Assembly (NCBI GenBank): GCA_048262715.1
Contig: JBLXEV010000006.1
Span: 42,556-106,555 of the forward strand
DNA from: Albirhodobacter sp048262715
GTDB taxonomy: Bacteria; Pseudomonadota; Alphaproteobacteria; Rhodobacterales; Rhodobacteraceae
DNA length: 64,000 bases
Reading direction: 5' to 3'
The number at the start of each line of letters is the position of its first letter. Positions within the stretch are counted from its first letter, which is position 1. The position numbers and the translations under genes are program-made. Positions 8,479 through 16,777 of the stretch are shown piece after piece. The notes beneath the pieces were generated by a model. That model searched no databases. It was not told the origin of the DNA and saw nothing but the letters and a program-made list of their open reading frames with translations.

Positions 8479-9519
8479 ATGACCCAAATCACGATCCCCC
8501 GCCCCGATGATTGGCACCTGCACCTGCGCGATGGCGCGATGATGCATGGCGTGCTCCCTGAAACCACGCGCCATTTCGCCCGTGCGATCATCATGCCCAA
8601 CCTCGTGCCCCCCGTGGTCACGGCGGCGGATGCGATGGCGTATCGGGACAGGATCCTCAAAGCGATGCCGGACGGTGCCGCGTTTGAGCCGCTGATGGTG
8701 CTCTACCTTACCGAGGATACCGATCCGGCCGATGTCGCCGCCGCCCATGCTTCGGGCCTGGTGAAATCGGTTAAACTCTATCCGGCAGGCGCCACCACAA
8801 ATTCCCACGGCGGTGTGCGCGATTTCGACAAGGTGCGGGCCGTCTTCGAGACCATGGCAGAGATCGGGATGCCGCTGTGCATGCACGGCGAAGTCACCAC
8901 GCCCGATGTCGATATTTTTGACCGTGAGGCGGTGTTCATCGAGACGATCCTCGATCCGATCCGGCAAAAAACTCCCAGCCTGCGCGTCGTGATGGAGCAT
9001 ATCACCACCAAGCAAGGTGTGGATTATGCGCGTTCAGGCGGCGAGACGCTGGGGGCGACGATCACCACGCATCACCTGATCATCAACCGCAACCACATCC
9101 TCGTGGGCGGGATCAAGCCGCATTATTACTGCCTTCCCGTCGCCAAGCGCGAAGAGCATCGCTTGGCGCTGGTCGAGGCTGCGACCTCGGGCGATGCGCG
9201 CTTCTTCCTTGGCACTGATAGCGCGCCGCATGCCGATCACCTCAAAGAACACGCTTGCGGCTGCGCGGGCTGCTTCACCGCAACCAATACGATGCCGCTC
9301 TTGGCGCATGTGTTCGAGGCGCAAGGCAAGCTGGACAATCTCGCGAAATTCGCCTCGCAAAATGGCCCCGCCTTTTACCGCCTGCCCGAGAATGCAACGA
9401 CCCTTACCCTGACCAAATCTGACACACCCAACGAGTGGCCCGATAAGATCATGACCGAAGCGGGCCCCGTGACCGTCTTCGATCCGGGCTTCCCCGTTTA
9501 TTGGCATGTGACAAACTGA
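8479..9519 (+). CDS. pyrC: Dihydroorotase
   Basis: Zinc amidohydrolase of 346 residues that cyclises carbamoyl aspartate to dihydroorotate in pyrimidine synthesis. It is of the E. coli class II type. H13 and H15 in DWHLHLRDG are metal ligands, the carboxylated-Lys region is VKSVKLYPAGATTN (about 95-108), and the later motifs MEHITTKQG and LGTDSAPH supply the remaining ligands. The start is ATG at 8479. It is followed by pyrE on the same strand, with a repeat element between. Confidence 0.95.
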   Translation: MTQITIPRPDDWHLHLRDGAMMHGVLPETTRHFARAIIMPNLVPPVVTAADAMAYRDRILKAMPDGAAFEPLMVLYLTEDTDPADVAAAHASGLVKSVKLYPAGATTNSHGGVRDFDKVRAVFETMAEIGMPLCMHGEVTTPDVDIFDREAVFIETILDPIRQKTPSLRVVMEHITTKQGVDYARSGGETLGATITTHHLIINRNHILVGGIKPHYYCLPVAKREEHRLALVEAATSGDARFFLGTDSAPHADHLKEHACGCAGCFTATNTMPLLAHVFEAQGKLDNLAKFASQNGPAFYRLPENATTLTLTKSDTPNEWPDKIMTEAGPVTVFDPGFPVYWHVTN

Positions 9520-9522
9520 TCC

Positions 9523-9616
9523 CCTTCCACAGAGATCAAATATCCCCCGCGGAGCGCGCCTTGGCCTGCCGAGCATGCCTCCGGCGGGGATATTTCGGCT
9601 CAGTGGAAACGCAAAA
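9523..9616. repeat. Dispersed GC-rich repeat, inside-out copy
   Basis: Two half-elements: CTTCCACAGAG plus AAATATCCCCCGCGGAGC (9524-9556), then GCCTCCGGCGGGGATATTT (9578 onward) with GTGGAAACGCAAA. Relative to the copies at 16643, 20570 and 32159 the halves are in reversed order. The right half runs directly into AAGGAA, the likely pyrE ribosome-binding site. Confidence 0.8.
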
Positions 9617-9628
9617 GGAAATGACGCG

Positions 9629-10309
9629 ATGATCCCCAGTACCTACCCCGCCCGCGAAGAGATTGCCCGCCTGACAGCGCGGATGCTTCTGGAAATCAAA
9701 GCGGTGCATTTCAATGCAACCGAGCCGTTCACCCTGGCCTCCGGCCTGCCCTCGCCGACCTATATCGACTGCCGCAAGCTGATCTCCTATCCGCGGATCC
9801 GCTCGACCTTGATGGATTTCCTCTCGGTCACGGTGATGCGCGATGCGGGGTTCGAGGCCTTTGACAATATCGCCGGTGGCGAGACGGCGGGGATCCCGTT
9901 CGCGGCGATGGTGGCAGAGCGGCTCGCGCTGCCGATGACTTATGTGCGCAAGAAGCCCAAAGGCTACGGGCGCAACGCGCGGATTGAGGGGATGATGAGC
10001 GAAGGCGAGCGGGTTCTGCTCGTCGAGGATCTCACCACCGATGGCGGATCAAAGCTGAGCTTCGTCGATGCGATCCGCGAAACCGGCGCGAGCTGTGCGC
10101 ATACCGCTGTCATCTTCTATTACGGCATCTTCCCCGAGACCGTTCCGACCCTCGATAAGCACGGCGTGCAACTGCATTACTTGTGCACCTGGTGGGACGT
10201 TCTGGCCGAGGCGCGCGCGCAGGGTAGCTTCGATAAGGAAACGCTGGATGAGGTCGAAGCCTTCCTCACCAATCCGCGGCCTTGGCAGAACGCGCGCAAA
10301 AAAGACTGA
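9629..10309 (+). CDS. pyrE: Orotate phosphoribosyltransferase
   Basis: Transfers the ribose-5-phosphate moiety of PRPP to orotate, 226 residues. The start is the ATG at 9629, with AAGGAA about nine bases upstream; a longer in-frame form from 9575 starts inside the repeat element. Recognisable parts are the FTLASGLPSPTYIDCRKLIS N-terminus, the flexible catalytic loop RKKPKGYGRNARIEG (about 108-122), and the PRPP-binding motif LLVEDLTTDGGSK. It probably shares a transcript with pyrC, despite the 109-base spacer. Confidence 0.95.
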   Translation: MIPSTYPAREEIARLTARMLLEIKAVHFNATEPFTLASGLPSPTYIDCRKLISYPRIRSTLMDFLSVTVMRDAGFEAFDNIAGGETAGIPFAAMVAERLALPMTYVRKKPKGYGRNARIEGMMSEGERVLLVEDLTTDGGSKLSFVDAIRETGASCAHTAVIFYYGIFPETVPTLDKHGVQLHYLCTWWDVLAEARAQGSFDKETLDEVEAFLTNPRPWQNARKKD

Positions 10310-10626
10310 TCGCCCCGATGCGATGACGCCCCAATGCGATAACGGGCGATCCGCAGAGATCAGATATCTGGGGATAAGCCTGTGGGCAAACTGTGGGCGA
10401 AATCTCTCGGGAATCGCCCACAACGCCATTTTGACCAAACGCCACGCATGATGTAGTGTATGATAGAGCCGCAGCCACCAATGGTTGCGGCACTATCGTC
10501 GTGAGGCAGGGGGTTATCCCCAAACTTATCCCGATAGCGGATCGGGCACCGGATCGGCTATGGCTACCCGCAAGCCAAGCGCCCCTCCCGCCCAACCGCG
10601 CAAGAACCAGAACGAGGCAGACCCGC
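10310..10626. other. dnaB leader region with DnaA-box-like 9-mers and a stem-loop
   Basis: Non-coding stretch of 317 bases. It contains TTATCCCCA at 10514-10522, TTATCCCGA at 10526-10534 and CTTATCCCCA inverted at 10369-10378; each core is one or two changes from the DnaA box TTATCCACA. An imperfect stem-loop lies at 10462-10497 (GATAG-GCCGCAGCC paired with GGTTGCGGC-CTATC) and has no T-tract. An in-frame upstream extension of dnaB from 10456 runs through it but is probably not translated. Confidence 0.45.
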
Positions 10627-12174
10627 ATGAACGAGCACAGCACGCCCCCGCAAGACGGATATTCCTCGGGAGATGGGATGCAGCCCGTGAGCGCTGCGAT
10701 GGCCACCACCCACGGCGCGCCGATCAGCGTCGAAAGCTTGCCCTGCAATATCGAAGCGGAACAACAGCTTCTGGGCGCGCTCCTGACCAATAACGATATT
10801 TTTGACCGGATCGCCGCGATTGTGAAAGCGGATCATTTCTATGAGCCGGTGCACCAGCGGATTTACGAGACCGCTGTCGCCAAGATCCAGAAGAACATGC
10901 TCGCCTCGCCTGTGACCTTGAAGACCTACCTCGAGGAGGATGAGGGGCTGAAGGAGCTTGGCGGGCCCGCCTATCTGGCGCGTTTGGCGGGGGCGGCGAT
11001 CTCGGCCCATGCGGCCAAGGATTACGCGCAGATGATTCATGATATGGCGCTGCGCCGCTCGCTGATCGAGCTCGGCCTCGATATCGCCTCGGAGGCGAAA
11101 ACTTTCGATGTCGCCTATGCGCCCGACGAGATGATCGTGAAGGCGGAATCGCGGCTCTATGAGATGGTCGAGACCGGCAAGACGGAGAAGGGATTCGTCT
11201 CCTTCCTCACCGCCGTGACCGAGGCCGTGGTCAATGCCAATGCCGCCTATCAGCGTGACGGGGGCTTGGCGGGCGTCTCTACCGGTTTGAAAGATCTGGA
11301 TAAAAAGCTCGGCGGCTTGCATCCGTCTGACCTTTTGATCCTCGCGGGCCGCCCCTCGATGGGGAAAACGACACTGGCGACCAACATCGCCTTCAACATC
11401 GCGAAAGCCTATAAAAAGGGCCTGCGCCACGATGGCACGGAAGGCACGATTGAAGGCGGGGTTGTGGGCTTCTTCTCGCTCGAGATGTCCTCCGAGCAGC
11501 TCGCCGCGCGGGTGCTTTCCGAGGCCTCCGAAGTGCCCTCCGAGCAGATCCGCCGCGGCGATATGACCGAGGCCGAATTCCGCCGTTTCGTGGAGGCCGC
11601 GAAGACGCTGGAAACCTGCCCGCTCTATATCGACGACACGCCCGCCCTGCCGATCTCTCAGGTCGCCGCGCGCTGCCGCCGGTTGAAGCGGACGCATGGG
11701 CTGGATGTGGTGATGGTCGACTATCTGCAACTTCTGCGCGGCTCGGGGCGCGGCGATAACCGCGTGCAGGAGATTGGCGAGATCTCGATGGGCCTCAAGG
11801 CGATTGCGAAAGAGCTGAATATCCCGGTGATTGCGCTCTCGCAGCTCTCGCGGAACGTGGAAAGCCGCGAGGACAAACGCCCGCAGCTCTCCGACCTTCG
11901 GGAATCGGGCTCGATCGAGCAGGATGCCGATGTGGTGATGTTCGTGTATCGCGATGAATATTATAAGGAACGCGAGAAGCCGGGCGATCACGAGCTTGAT
12001 AAAATGGCGGCTTGGCAACAGGTTATGGAGCAGGTCCATGGCAAGGCCGAGGTGATTATTGGCAAACAACGTCACGGTCCTATCGGCTCGGTCGAATTGG
12101 CATTCGAGGGCCGCTTCACACGGTTCTCCGATCTGGTCAAACCGTGGCAGGGCGACGGCAGCGACGGGTTCTAA
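10627..12174 (+). CDS. dnaB: Replicative DNA helicase
   Basis: Hexameric replication-fork helicase of 515 residues. The N-terminal primase-interacting domain begins at NIEAEQQLLGALLTNN (about residue 40). The RecA-like C-terminal domain contains Walker A AGRPSMGKTT, the FFSLEMSSEQL strand, the DYLQLL Walker B segment and the ALSQLSRNVESR DnaB signature. I chose the ATG at 10627 (MNEHSTPPQD) because GAGG lies upstream and because the longer frame from 10456 lacks family similarity. No intein is present. Confidence 0.95.
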   Translation: MNEHSTPPQDGYSSGDGMQPVSAAMATTHGAPISVESLPCNIEAEQQLLGALLTNNDIFDRIAAIVKADHFYEPVHQRIYETAVAKIQKNMLASPVTLKTYLEEDEGLKELGGPAYLARLAGAAISAHAAKDYAQMIHDMALRRSLIELGLDIASEAKTFDVAYAPDEMIVKAESRLYEMVETGKTEKGFVSFLTAVTEAVVNANAAYQRDGGLAGVSTGLKDLDKKLGGLHPSDLLILAGRPSMGKTTLATNIAFNIAKAYKKGLRHDGTEGTIEGGVVGFFSLEMSSEQLAARVLSEASEVPSEQIRRGDMTEAEFRRFVEAAKTLETCPLYIDDTPALPISQVAARCRRLKRTHGLDVVMVDYLQLLRGSGRGDNRVQEIGEISMGLKAIAKELNIPVIALSQLSRNVESREDKRPQLSDLRESGSIEQDADVVMFVYRDEYYKEREKPGDHELDKMAAWQQVMEQVHGKAEVIIGKQRHGPIGSVELAFEGRFTRFSDLVKPWQGDGSDGF

Positions 12175-12559
12175 GCCCCCGCGCATCGCACCTGACGGAG
12201 GGAGGCCAGCCACCGCCTCCCTCCTCCCGCCCCCTCCCTGCGCGCCCAATACGCGCCGCGCAGATCTGGCGCGCGAGATCCCCAATCACCCTTTTCTCAG
12301 CAATTTCTAAAAACCACAGGCGCCGCCCCCCGTCAGGCACGCGGCCTTCCCCGTCTTCCATGGCAATCTCAGCACATCCCGCAGAGGCCACGCGCGCAAC
12401 TGCCCGTGGTTCGCCCCTGCCCGTGGTTTGCCCCTATCCCCGCCCTCTTGCTGGCGCGATCCCGCCCCGCCGTTCACATCCCCGCAACATTCCGCCCCCG
12501 CACCTGCCCTTCGCGCGCATTTCTCTTGACCTCGCGCGCCCGCCTGTCAAAACCACGCC
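12175..12559. other. Intergenic region, no feature recognised
   Basis: A C-rich 385-base spacer between dnaB and alr. The open frames that cross it on either strand lack ribosome-binding sites and family features. I see no terminator with a T-tract and no clear promoter. Confidence 0.5.
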
Positions 12560-13633
12560 ATGGCTACTGCATCGCTCCGCATTGATCTCGACGCTGTCCT
12601 CGCCAATTGGCGGTCTCTGGACGCATGTTCTTCACGCTCCACCGAAACCGGTGCGGTTGTTAAAGCCGATGCTTACGGTTTAGGGGCCGATCGGGTGGCG
12701 CTGGCGCTGGCCCGCGCGGGGGCGCGCAAGTTCTTTGTCGCGGTCGCCGAAGAAGGTGCCCAGATCCGGCAAGCGCTTGGTGACGGGGTCGATATCCATA
12801 TCTTCTCCGGCCATATGGCGGGCGACACCGATATGATCTCCGATCTGCGGCTGATCCCGATGCTCAATTCGCTCGATCAGGTCACGCGGCATTTCGAGGC
12901 GCTGCAAGGCGCGCCCTTCGGGATCCAGCTCAACAGCGGGATGAACCGTCTCGGGATGGGGCTGGCGGAATGGGAAGCGGTTGCGCCCTTGATCCTGAGC
13001 GCAGAGCCGCGCCTGATCATGAGCCACCTCGCCTGCGCCGATGACCCCGATCACGAGATGAACCGCCAGCAGCTTGATGCGTTCAAATATATGTCCGACG
13101 GGCTCGGCTTCCCGCGCTCGCTCTCGGCGACGGGCGGGATTTTGCTCGGGCCGGAATATCATTTCGATGTCACCCGTCCGGGGATCGGCCTTTACGGCGG
13201 CCTGCCGTTCGAGGAGGCCAAGCAGGTTGTCCAACTAAGCCTGCCGGTGATCCAGACGAATGAGGTCGCCGCGGGCGAAACGGTCGGCTATTCAAACACT
13301 TGGGAAGCCGAGATAGATAGCCGCACCGCGACCGTCGCCGCTGGCTATGCCGATGGCATCACCCGTCACCTGTCCTCCAAAGGCACGCTTTGGGCAGGCG
13401 ATACGCCCTGCCCCATCGTCGGCCGCGTCTCGATGGATCTGATCACCGTCGATATCACCCATCTCGATGAAGTCCCCAAATCGCTCGATCTGCTCGGCCC
13501 GCGTCAGGGCGTCGATGATCTGGCCGATGTGGCAGGCACGATTGGCTATGAGGTGCTGACTTCGCTCGGCCAGCGCTACGCGCGCCATTATCACGGCGGG
13601 ATCCCGACAGATCCCCGCACGCAGGGAGCTTGA
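12560..13633 (+). CDS. alr: Alanine racemase
   Basis: PLP enzyme making D-alanine for peptidoglycan, 357 residues. The PLP-binding lysine is K35 in VVKADAYGLG and the catalytic tyrosine is Y263 in AAGYADGITR. The N-terminal TIM barrel and C-terminal beta domain are both full length. The start is ATG at 12560, opening MATASLRIDLDAVLANW. It is followed four bases later by an MlaE-type permease, so alr heads a cell-envelope operon. Confidence 0.95.
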   Translation: MATASLRIDLDAVLANWRSLDACSSRSTETGAVVKADAYGLGADRVALALARAGARKFFVAVAEEGAQIRQALGDGVDIHIFSGHMAGDTDMISDLRLIPMLNSLDQVTRHFEALQGAPFGIQLNSGMNRLGMGLAEWEAVAPLILSAEPRLIMSHLACADDPDHEMNRQQLDAFKYMSDGLGFPRSLSATGGILLGPEYHFDVTRPGIGLYGGLPFEEAKQVVQLSLPVIQTNEVAAGETVGYSNTWEAEIDSRTATVAAGYADGITRHLSSKGTLWAGDTPCPIVGRVSMDLITVDITHLDEVPKSLDLLGPRQGVDDLADVAGTIGYEVLTSLGQRYARHYHGGIPTDPRTQGA

Positions 13634-13637
13634 GCGC

Positions 13638-14465
13638 ATGACCTCCTCGACCGACACCCCCGTTTCGGGCTCGAAACCGCTATCGCTTGTGACGGGCCTC
13701 CTTGCCGCAATCGGTCGCCCCGTGTTGGGCGGTCTTGCGCGCCTCGGTCGGTTCTCACGTTTTGCGGGCGATACGATCTCGCATCTGGTGCGCCCGCCGT
13801 TCTACGGCCGTGAATTCCTCGCCGCCTGCATCCAGATCGGTTGGCTCTCGCTTCCCGTTGTCGGGATGACGGCGTTTTTCACCGGCGGTGCGCTTGCGTT
13901 GCAAATCTACGCGGGTGGCTCGCGGTTCTCCGCGGAAGCGGTCGTGCCCTCGATTGTCGCCATCGGCATGGCGCGCGAGCTTGGTCCGGTGCTGGGCGGC
14001 TTGATGGTGGCTGCCCGGGTCGCCTCCTCCATCGCGGCTGAGATCGGCACGATGAAGGTGACAGAGCAAATCGACGCGCTCACCACGCTTTCGACCAACC
14101 CGATGAAATACCTGACCGTTCCGCGCGTTCTCGCCGCAACATTGACGGTGCCAGTGCTTGTCGGTGTCGGCGATATGATCGGGATTATGGGCGGTTGGGT
14201 CGTCGGCGTGAGCCGCCTTGGCTTCAACTCCGCCGCCTATCTCAACACCACCTATAACTTCCTCGAATTCTGGGATGTCGGCTCCGGCCTCGTCAAAGGC
14301 GCGGCCTTCGGCTTTATCGTCGCGGTGATGGGCTGCTACGCGGGGATGAATTCGGGCCGCGGCGCGCAAGGTGTTGGCAATGCAACGAAATCCGCAGTGG
14401 TTTCGGCCTCGGTGATGATTTTCGCGGCCAACTACTTGCTGACAGAGGTGTTCTTCTCGGCATGA
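13638..14465 (+). CDS. mlaE: MlaE-family phospholipid ABC transporter permease
   Basis: Inner-membrane permease of 275 residues. Typical features are the N-terminal amphipathic region, the conserved RPPFYGREFL segment, GGALALQIYAGGSRFSAEA and LGPVLGGLMVAARVASSIAAEIGTM. MlaE proteins form a dimer that moves phospholipid between inner membrane and MCE-protein tunnels. The stop overlaps the start of the mlaF-like ATPase by four bases (ATGA). No MCE-domain (mlaD) gene is adjacent. Confidence 0.9.
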   Translation: MTSSTDTPVSGSKPLSLVTGLLAAIGRPVLGGLARLGRFSRFAGDTISHLVRPPFYGREFLAACIQIGWLSLPVVGMTAFFTGGALALQIYAGGSRFSAEAVVPSIVAIGMARELGPVLGGLMVAARVASSIAAEIGTMKVTEQIDALTTLSTNPMKYLTVPRVLAATLTVPVLVGVGDMIGIMGGWVVGVSRLGFNSAAYLNTTYNFLEFWDVGSGLVKGAAFGFIVAVMGCYAGMNSGRGAQGVGNATKSAVVSASVMIFAANYLLTEVFFSA

Positions 14466-15208
14466 TCGAACTTTCCGGCGTCACCAAATCCTTCGGCTCC
14501 AACCATGTCCTGCGCGGCGTTGATCTGACGATTGAACGCGGCACCTCGATGGTGATCATCGGCGGGTCTGGCACGGGGAAATCTGTGCTCTTGAAATCGA
14601 TCCTCGGCCTCGTCACCCCTGACCACGGGGTGATCAAGGTAGATGGCGAGGACGTAGAAAAAGCCTCGCGCGATGCGTTTTTGGCGAAATTCGGGATGCT
14701 GTTCCAAGGTGGCGCGCTGTTTGACAGCTTGAGCATCTGGCAAAACGTCGCCTTCCGGCTGATGCGCGGCGCCGATAAGCTGCCCAAAGCGCAAGCGCGC
14801 GAGATTGCGATTGAGAAGCTGCGCCGCGTCGGCCTTGGCCCGCAGGTCGCCGATCTCTTCCCCGCCGAGCTTTCGGGCGGGATGCAAAAGCGTGTCGGCC
14901 TCGCCCGCGCCATTGCCGCCGAGCCGGAGATCATCTTTTTCGACGAGCCGACCACCGGCCTCGATCCGATCATGTCCGGCGTGATCAATGACTTGATCCG
15001 CGAGATTGTTTCCGAAATGGGCGCAACCGCGATGACAATCACCCATGATATGTCCTCCGTCCGCGCGATTTCCGACCATGTCGCGATGCTGCATGGCGGG
15101 AAGGTCCGCTGGACTGGCCCCATCTCGGAATTGGACACAACATCAGACCCTTACGTCCAACAGTTCATCAACGGGCGCGCCGAAGGGCCGATTGAATCCG
15201 TCCGCTGA
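14462..15208 (+). CDS. mlaF: MlaF-family phospholipid ABC transporter ATPase
   Basis: ATPase of 248 residues powering the MlaE permease. Walker A is GGSGTGKSV (34-42), the signature is LSGGMQKRVGLARA, and Walker B is IIFFDEPTTGLDPI. The SGGMQKR variant with Met is characteristic of the Mla/Ttg2A family. It is translationally coupled to mlaE. Substrate lipid and direction of transport are not readable from sequence. Confidence 0.92.
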   Translation: MIELSGVTKSFGSNHVLRGVDLTIERGTSMVIIGGSGTGKSVLLKSILGLVTPDHGVIKVDGEDVEKASRDAFLAKFGMLFQGGALFDSLSIWQNVAFRLMRGADKLPKAQAREIAIEKLRRVGLGPQVADLFPAELSGGMQKRVGLARAIAAEPEIIFFDEPTTGLDPIMSGVINDLIREIVSEMGATAMTITHDMSSVRAISDHVAMLHGGKVRWTGPISELDTTSDPYVQQFINGRAEGPIESVR

Positions 15209-15319
15209 TCGAGAGCGGCCTCCGCGCAGAACACCCTGAAACGGATTGTTTCCGATAACAAACTTGCATTTGCCCCCAATCGGCGGGATCCTGCCTATAC
15301 CGTTCAGGGGGATGGGGTA

Positions 15320-16120
15320 ATGAGTGATCTCAATGAAACGTTTCGGGGCAAACCCGCGCGGGGCTTTGGCGTCCGCGCCTATGCCGAGTTTATCCTTCAA
15401 AGCATCGGCCCGCTGCTGAGCCTGACCGTCGCCGTCTTCGCTCTTTTGACACTGGGATCTGTCGTCTTGGCGCTGATCGGCTTGGCGCCTTGGTTGACGG
15501 TGGAGGCCAGCTTTGGCGCAACCCCGATCGAGAATGCGGGCATCTGGTTGCAATGCCTCTTCGCGGCTCTCGCGGTGCTGCTTGCGCTCTACCTGCCCGC
15601 CCATGCCCGCGTCGCAAAGTTGGAACGCTCGCATCGATCGTTCCAGATCGGGATGGAGGATGTCGCCCGCGCCTACCGGATCGCGCATGAGACGGATCGC
15701 AAAGGCGCGTTCGCCCTCTCGGGGGAGTTCGACGCGATGCGCGAGCGCCTCAACCATATGCGCCGCCACCCCGATCTCGCGATGCTGGAACCCGATCTTC
15801 TGGAACTCGCCGCACAGATGAGCCTGCAATCGCGGGATCTGGCGAAAGTCTATTCCGAGGAAAAAGTTGCCCGCGCGAAAGCCTTCCTCGCGCAGCGCCA
15901 GCAAGAGGCGCAAGCGACCGAGGATCAGATCCGCATCGCACGCTACGCCTGCGACGAAATCCGCAACTGGCTCAACGATGTCGAGACTGAAGAGCGGCAT
16001 CTGTCGTCGCAATTCCAGATGCTGGAGCGCGATCTGAAATCGGTGCTACCTGCATTGGGATATGAGCTGGAAGACCCGCGCGATGCGAATGTCGTGCAAT
16101 TGACCAAGCCCGCGAAATAG
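15320..16120 (+). CDS. Conserved hypothetical membrane/coiled-coil protein
   Basis: Protein of 266 residues, unrelated by eye to a named family, although relatives in Rhodobacterales are often labelled DNA repair protein. Two hydrophobic helices occupy about residues 30-55 and 75-95. The remainder is long, charged and helical, with coiled-coil character from 100 to 245 (QRQQEAQATEDQIRIARY, VETEERHLSSQFQMLERD). This points to a membrane-anchored cytoplasmic coiled coil. It lies downstream of mlaEF on the same strand, 111 bases away. Confidence 0.6.
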   Translation: MSDLNETFRGKPARGFGVRAYAEFILQSIGPLLSLTVAVFALLTLGSVVLALIGLAPWLTVEASFGATPIENAGIWLQCLFAALAVLLALYLPAHARVAKLERSHRSFQIGMEDVARAYRIAHETDRKGAFALSGEFDAMRERLNHMRRHPDLAMLEPDLLELAAQMSLQSRDLAKVYSEEKVARAKAFLAQRQQEAQATEDQIRIARYACDEIRNWLNDVETEERHLSSQFQMLERDLKSVLPALGYELEDPRDANVVQLTKPAK

Positions 16121-16149
16121 CCCAGAGATCAGGGCGACGCGCGGGCCAA

Positions 16150-16635
16150 GTGCCACGCCTTGCCTTTGATGTGGACGCTTTCATGCCCTTCCCGCGCCCC
16201 AAACACCTGCTGCGGATCGCCAATCTGGCGCTGCTCATCGTGTTTCCCATCGCTTGGTCCGCGCCGCTCTTGCGCGCGGGGCTGCTCCCGTTCTTCGATC
16301 TCGATGCGATCTCGATGCTCTCCGGCCTGCGCGCACTTTGGGAAACCGATATCCCGCTGGCGCTGCTCATCGCGGTTCTGGCGCTCGTTGCCCCGATCGC
16401 CAAAATCCTCGCGCTCGACTGCGTTCTGGCAGGCCGCACCGAGGCGCGCGCGCTCCCGCTGATCGCCGGGCTCGGGCGCTTGGCGATGGCGGATATTTTT
16501 CTCATCGCGCTCTATGTGGTGCTCGCCAAAGGCGTCGGCGTCGGGCGGGTGGAGATTGGCTGGGGGCTCTACCTGTTCACCGCCTGCGTGCTGGCCTCGC
16601 TCGCGCTCTCACACCTCGCTAAGCGCTTGGGGTAA
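16150..16635 (+). CDS. PqiA-like membrane protein
   Basis: Integral membrane protein of 161 residues (GTG start at 16150; an ATG at 16183 is an alternative, and neither has a strong ribosome-binding site). It has four hydrophobic helices, with APLLRAGLLPFFDLDAISMLSGLRALW and VLALVAPIAKILALDCVL resembling half of paraquat-inducible protein A. PqiA works with MCE proteins in intermembrane lipid transport, which fits its position after mlaE/mlaF. The zinc-ribbon Cys motifs of full PqiA are absent. Confidence 0.65.
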   Translation: MPRLAFDVDAFMPFPRPKHLLRIANLALLIVFPIAWSAPLLRAGLLPFFDLDAISMLSGLRALWETDIPLALLIAVLALVAPIAKILALDCVLAGRTEARALPLIAGLGRLAMADIFLIALYVVLAKGVGVGRVEIGWGLYLFTACVLASLALSHLAKRLG

Positions 16636-16642
16636 GCGCGGA

Positions 16643-16722
16643 GCCTCCGGCGGGGATATTTGCCACTCTGAGGAAACGCAAATCTAGGGTTTCCAGAGAG
16701 CCTAAGTATCCCCGCCGGAGGC
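16643..16722. repeat. Dispersed GC-rich palindromic repeat
   Basis: Arms GCCTCCGGCGGGGATA and TATCCCCGCCGGAGGC pair perfectly. The inner part CTCTGAGGAAACG pairs imperfectly with GTTTCCAGAGAG. It sits between the PqiA-like gene and radA. Confidence 0.85.
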
Positions 16723-16777
16723 ATCCTCCCTCTGCCAAACCGCTTGACGTTCCCCTCTTGTTCCCGCACAAAGACGC

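Noticed and set aside
10564..12285. Minus-strand frame (573 codons) opposite dnaB
   Set aside because: Antisense shadow; dnaB motifs are complete on the plus strand.
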